Assembly (NCBI GenBank): GCA_007844125.1
Contig: CM017556.1
Span: 71,486,697 to 71,550,696 of the forward strand
Origin: Sinonovacula constricta
Lineage: Eukaryota > Mollusca > Bivalvia > Cardiida > Solecurtidae
DNA length: 64,000 nucleotides
Reading direction: 5' to 3'
Below are positions 59,900-64,000 of the stretch, in pieces. Every line of letters begins with the position of its first letter. Positions within the stretch are counted from its first letter, which is position 1. A model generated the notes under the pieces. It saw only the letters and a program-made list of their open reading frames with translations, was not told where the DNA came from and did no database searches. A program made the position numbers and the translations under genes.

Positions 59900-61597
59900 T
59901 CTATTTAACAGAGAATTATTAAGTTTGTTCTAAGTTAAACGTGGCATGTTTGCTTATATCAAATACATGTAATAACACCTTACCATTACTTTGAGGTATT
60001 TAGTCATAACTTCCGCCTTAACTCATACTTTAATATAAGTAAATACTGTTTTGAGCACTGTCTACATTGTTAGACAGTAAAAATTACGATAAAACACTCT
60101 AAAAGTTCAATCTTGCCAAATCTTTAAATAATCACGATAGTGATCTCTGCTGGTTTTCCTAATTAAAAACACTATCTCTACAGCATGGCTCAGATAGGAA
60201 ATACCTGTTTCCAATGATGAATAGGGATTTATGTCTCACTGTTCACATTGATCGAGGGCATCAATGACCAGCAATTTGCAAGATATTTCAGGTAACAATG
60301 ACTTATTATTTGAGAAAAATAGTTTGGTCCAAACTGTCCGACATCACCTTTAAGCCCTTTTAGTTTACTGACAAAAACTGCATTTAAATGAGCGTGTATG
60401 ATTAGTGCTGTGTCATAATATTGTGTTGCACTATGTGCTGGTCAGTGACACACGTGTATTTTTGTACTTGATTTCTTGCATTGAGGGCCTGATGGCTTAT
60501 TATTTTTTAATAATCTCTCTCTCTCTCTCTATATATATATATTACTAATTGTTTCTTATGAATAACCACACTGGGAATAAGAAAGAAATTCAACACTTCA
60601 ATCTAGCTGTACTGCTTTGCCATTTTTATTGAGTTGTATAGCTATTTGAAGGTACATGTACTAACTTGTAGCTGCTTAGAGAAGACCATGTTAATCTGTC
60701 TAGCTCTACTAATGTTTCTTCTGTTAAAATAACTTTATTAAATATTGATCAAATATTTTAAAAAAAACTTTAAAAAGTTTTCAATACACATCAAACCAAA
60801 CTATGAGTATATAGTATTGAGCAAGTTTTCAAGTAGTACATAACAATATAAAACTCCGGAGATATTTTCTTTACCGGTTTTTTGACAGATGACACCATTT
60901 CAATTTTGCTCAATGCGAGTTTTTCATAATCAATAACTAAATGTAAAATAATCAAATTATATCTTAATCCCTAAAGATTTATTCACTAAAACATGTGACA
61001 CGGTTATGAGGATGCACTTAGACATCTACTTATAGGAATATAGGAATATATGTATATATAGGAATAAAAGCCGTAACTTTGTCTTTTTTATGCAAAAGTT
61101 AAATGTAGCCTGTCATTTAAATGACAGTTTTTCTCCACTGAAAGATTGGTGCTAGGTTGTTATGTCACGTCAGTGAAAGTACAGGTCAAAAAGAGTACAA
61201 TAACCCAATATTAGGTATATATTAGTGTACTGCATTGATACTCTACGTTCTATATACTTAGAAATATATTATTATACATGGCCAACTAAACAGAAATTCG
61301 CTGTATTAATGAAAGCATGTTCAAAGAATATTGTCAGAAACGTTTCTAAATTTGTATATCTTGCTAATAATTTGAGAAACTGAATACCTTTATGTTGCGC
61401 TTCAGATAAACCCAGGTCTTTTATCATTTGTCAAAATTACATGTATATATATTGCCTTGCTATTAAACATGTTATGTTTCAATGCAATAAATATTTGTAT
61501 TGTATTGTACTGTTTATTGATATATTCAAACATCCATGTAACTTTCCTGTCCGAAAAACAACAAAGAACAAAAAAAAAAACAAAAAAAACAACAAAC

Positions 61598-61650
<53 letters not shown>

Positions 61651-62468
61651 CACACACACAAAAAACAACAACAACACACACACACACACACACACAAAAA
61701 CACACACACAAAAAACAAAAAGAAAACAACAAAAAACAAAACAACAAAAACAAAAAACAAACAAAACAACAACAACCAAAAACAAACAAACTGTGGACAC
61801 TGTATTACAAAGGTATTTCTGTTAAACACTGCAGCACTCTGTTTCTCTTTCTCGCTTACATACGCACGGAATTGCAGCCAAAAGTGCGCACGCACGTACG
61901 AATGTACACACGCATTTGGACACATTCCCACTATCTGCTAAAGAACGTGTCAATGGATTGCTGAATCGGCCTTCTGTCTAGTCTATGAGTTACAGGGATG
62001 TGTCAGTCGTGGCCTTGGACGTCTGAAATAGGAATTGTCAAGTATATCTTAGAAAACAGACTTGTAATACCTAAAATACACGTCACATTACTCTTTTAAA
62101 GATTACGAAAAACTATGTCGATATTCATATTTATGTAAACCACTATAAAAGTTATTAAAAAGATTTATTTTAAGGTTGTCATTTTAAATAGTCACTTTGT
62201 AGTAAGGTTACAATGCTTTCGAAAATTTTAAATGTTTCAAACAATAGTCTGGATGTAGTGAAGATCTGCGGAATGAAATCAACATGTACTATGCAGTACA
62301 CCTTTGATGGCATGGTAACAGAAAAATATTTTAAGAAAAAGTGCATATTGACGTGCTGTTCATATCAAGTTTGACGCACCTTGTTACTTGAGGACGCGCC
62401 CTGTTGAGACTGTGAAGAGGTAGAGCCGGAGAGGAATCGTAGATGCGGCCTCACGGCGGTCTGGACCT
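59900..62468. other. 3' flank of exon 3B, no further gene
   Basis: Duplicate of 53488-56056 with the same absence of genes and the same microsatellites (60514-60542 and 61555-61790). Confidence 0.6.
61555..61790. repeat. CA microsatellite in an A/C-only block, copy B
   Basis: Counterpart of 55143-55378 with altered CA and A-run lengths. Frames encoding Thr/His or Cys/Val runs on both strands are by-products. Confidence 0.9.
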
Positions 62469-64000
62469 TAAACACACCGAGATACCATGTGTAGTACTAG
62501 AACACACCGACATAACTACCATGTGTAGTACTAGAACACACCGACATAACTACCATGTGTGGTACTAGAACACACCGACATAACTACCATGTGTAGTACT
62601 AGAACACACCGACATAACTACCATGTGTAGTACTAGAACACACCGACATAACTAATATGTGTGGTACTAGAACACACCGACATAACTACCATGTGTAGTA
62701 CTAGAACACACCGACATAACTACCATGTGTGGTACTAGAACACACCGACAAAACTACCATGTGTAGTACTAGAACACACCGACATAACTACTATGTGTGG
62801 TACTAGAACACACCGACATAACTACCATGTGTAGTACTAGAACACACCGACATAACTACCATGTGTAGTACTAGAACACACCGACATAACTACCATGTGT
62901 GGTACTAGAACACACCGACATAACTACCATGTGTGGTACTAGAACACACCGACAGAGATACCATGTGTAGTACTAGAACACACCGACATAACTACCATGT
63001 GTAGTACTAGAACACACCGACAGAGATACCACGTGTAGTACTAGAACACACCGACATAACTACCACGTGTAGTACTAGAACACACCGACATAACTACCAC
63101 GTGTAGTACTAGAACACACCGACATAACTACCATGTGTGGTACTAGAACACACCGACATAACTACTTTGCGTGGTACTAGAACACACCGACATTACTACC
63201 ATGTGTGGTACTAGAACACACCGACATAACTACCTTGCGTGGTACTAGAACACACCGACATTACTACCATGTGTGGAACTAGAACACACCGACATAACTA
63301 CCATGTGTGGTACTAGAACACACCGACATAACAACCGTGTGTGGTACTAGAACACACCGACATAACTACCTTGCGTGGTACTAGAACACACCGACATAAC
63401 TACCATGTGTGGTACTAGAACACACCGACATAACTACCATGTGTGGTACTAGAACACAACTACATAACTACCTTGTGTGGTACTAGAACACACCGACATA
63501 ACTACCTTGTGTGGTACTAGAACACACCTACATAACTACCTTGTGTGGTACTAGAACACACCTACATAACTACCTTGTGTGGTACTAGAACACACCGACA
63601 TAACTACCTTGCGTGGTACTACAACACACCTACATAACTACCTTGTGTGGTACTAGAACACACAAACATAACTACCTTGCGTGGTACTAGAGCACACCGA
63701 CATAACTACCATGTGTGGTACTAGAACACACCGACATAACTACCATGTGTGGTACTAGAACACACCGACATAACTACCTTGTGTGGAACTAGAACACACA
63801 GACATAACTACCTTGTGTGGTACTAGATCATATACAGACATAACTACCATGTGTAGCATAGAACAAACCGAAATAACTACCACGTGTATTACTAGAACAC
63901 ACCGACATAACTACCACGTGAAGTACTAGAACACACCGACATAACTACCTTGCGTGGTACTAGAACATACCGACATAACTACCATGTGTGGTACTAGAAC
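62469..64000. repeat. 34-bp minisatellite, copy B, runs off the window
   Basis: About 45 units of the 34-bp repeat continuing to the last base. The last kilobase has more TTGCGTGG and TTGTGTGG variants and some indels (63820-63880), so its outer part is not a simple copy of array A. Confidence 0.95.

Larger units (their letters stand above)
58722..64000. repeat. Tandem segmental duplication, copy B
   Basis: The second copy, cut off by the window end inside its 34-bp array. It lacks one 476-bp block of the 34-bp array present in copy A, and its preceding 44-bp array has only about 24 units. Confidence 0.95.

Overview
The window looks like nuclear DNA from an invertebrate animal, most likely a bivalve mollusc. 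That is an inference: it is AT-rich, has spliced genes with GT/AG introns, a BEL/Pao LTR retrotransposon, I-clade and CR1/L2-like LINEs, a tRNA-derived SINE, and an unusually heavy load of long minisatellites. Eight distinct tandem-repeat families (14, 56, 52, 38, 58, 27, 44 and 34 bp units) fill roughly 23 kb of the 64 kb. Most long open frames here are by-products of these arrays, not genes.

Layout. 1-6.1 kb: the 3' end of an unrecognised plus-strand gene; only its last coding exon (5790-6089) is visible, behind a presumed intron filled by the 14-bp and 56-bp arrays. 7.5-18.3 kb: a 38-bp minisatellite split by a complete but broken BEL/Pao element (8053-14837, 184-bp LTRs, 5-bp target duplication GTCGA), which itself carries a 771-bp MITE in its RNase H region. 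18.3-27.1 kb: a LINE graveyard, with a decayed plus-strand LINE 3' end, an I-clade LINE on the minus strand (gag-like ORF1, endonuclease remnant, RT, RNase H), a short LINE 3' tail, and a plus-strand CR1/L2-like LINE. 28.7-33.6 kb: a 58-bp satellite of about 83 units. 33.6-38.6 kb: unique AT-rich DNA with little in it.

38.6-59.9 kb holds the one well-supported host gene: a GT32-type (Gly_transf_sug, Och1-like) Golgi glycosyltransferase reconstructed from exon 1 (38637-38772, cytoplasmic tail and membrane anchor), exon 2 (46591-47223, catalytic core with a D-L-D motif) and exon 3 (53105-53487, C-terminus). All junctions are phase 1 and the total is 383 codons plus stop. Intron 2 carries a 4.5-kb array of 44-bp units. 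A 6.4-kb tandem duplication (offset exactly 6412 bp) has copied the end of that array, a SINE, exon 3 and the 3' flank with its 34-bp array, leaving a second, almost identical terminal exon at 59517-59899.

I see no operon-like or defence-like novel system. The most interesting points are the duplicated terminal exon of the glycosyltransferase, the badly damaged BEL element whose two LTRs nevertheless differ at only one site, and the density and higher-order structure of the minisatellites.
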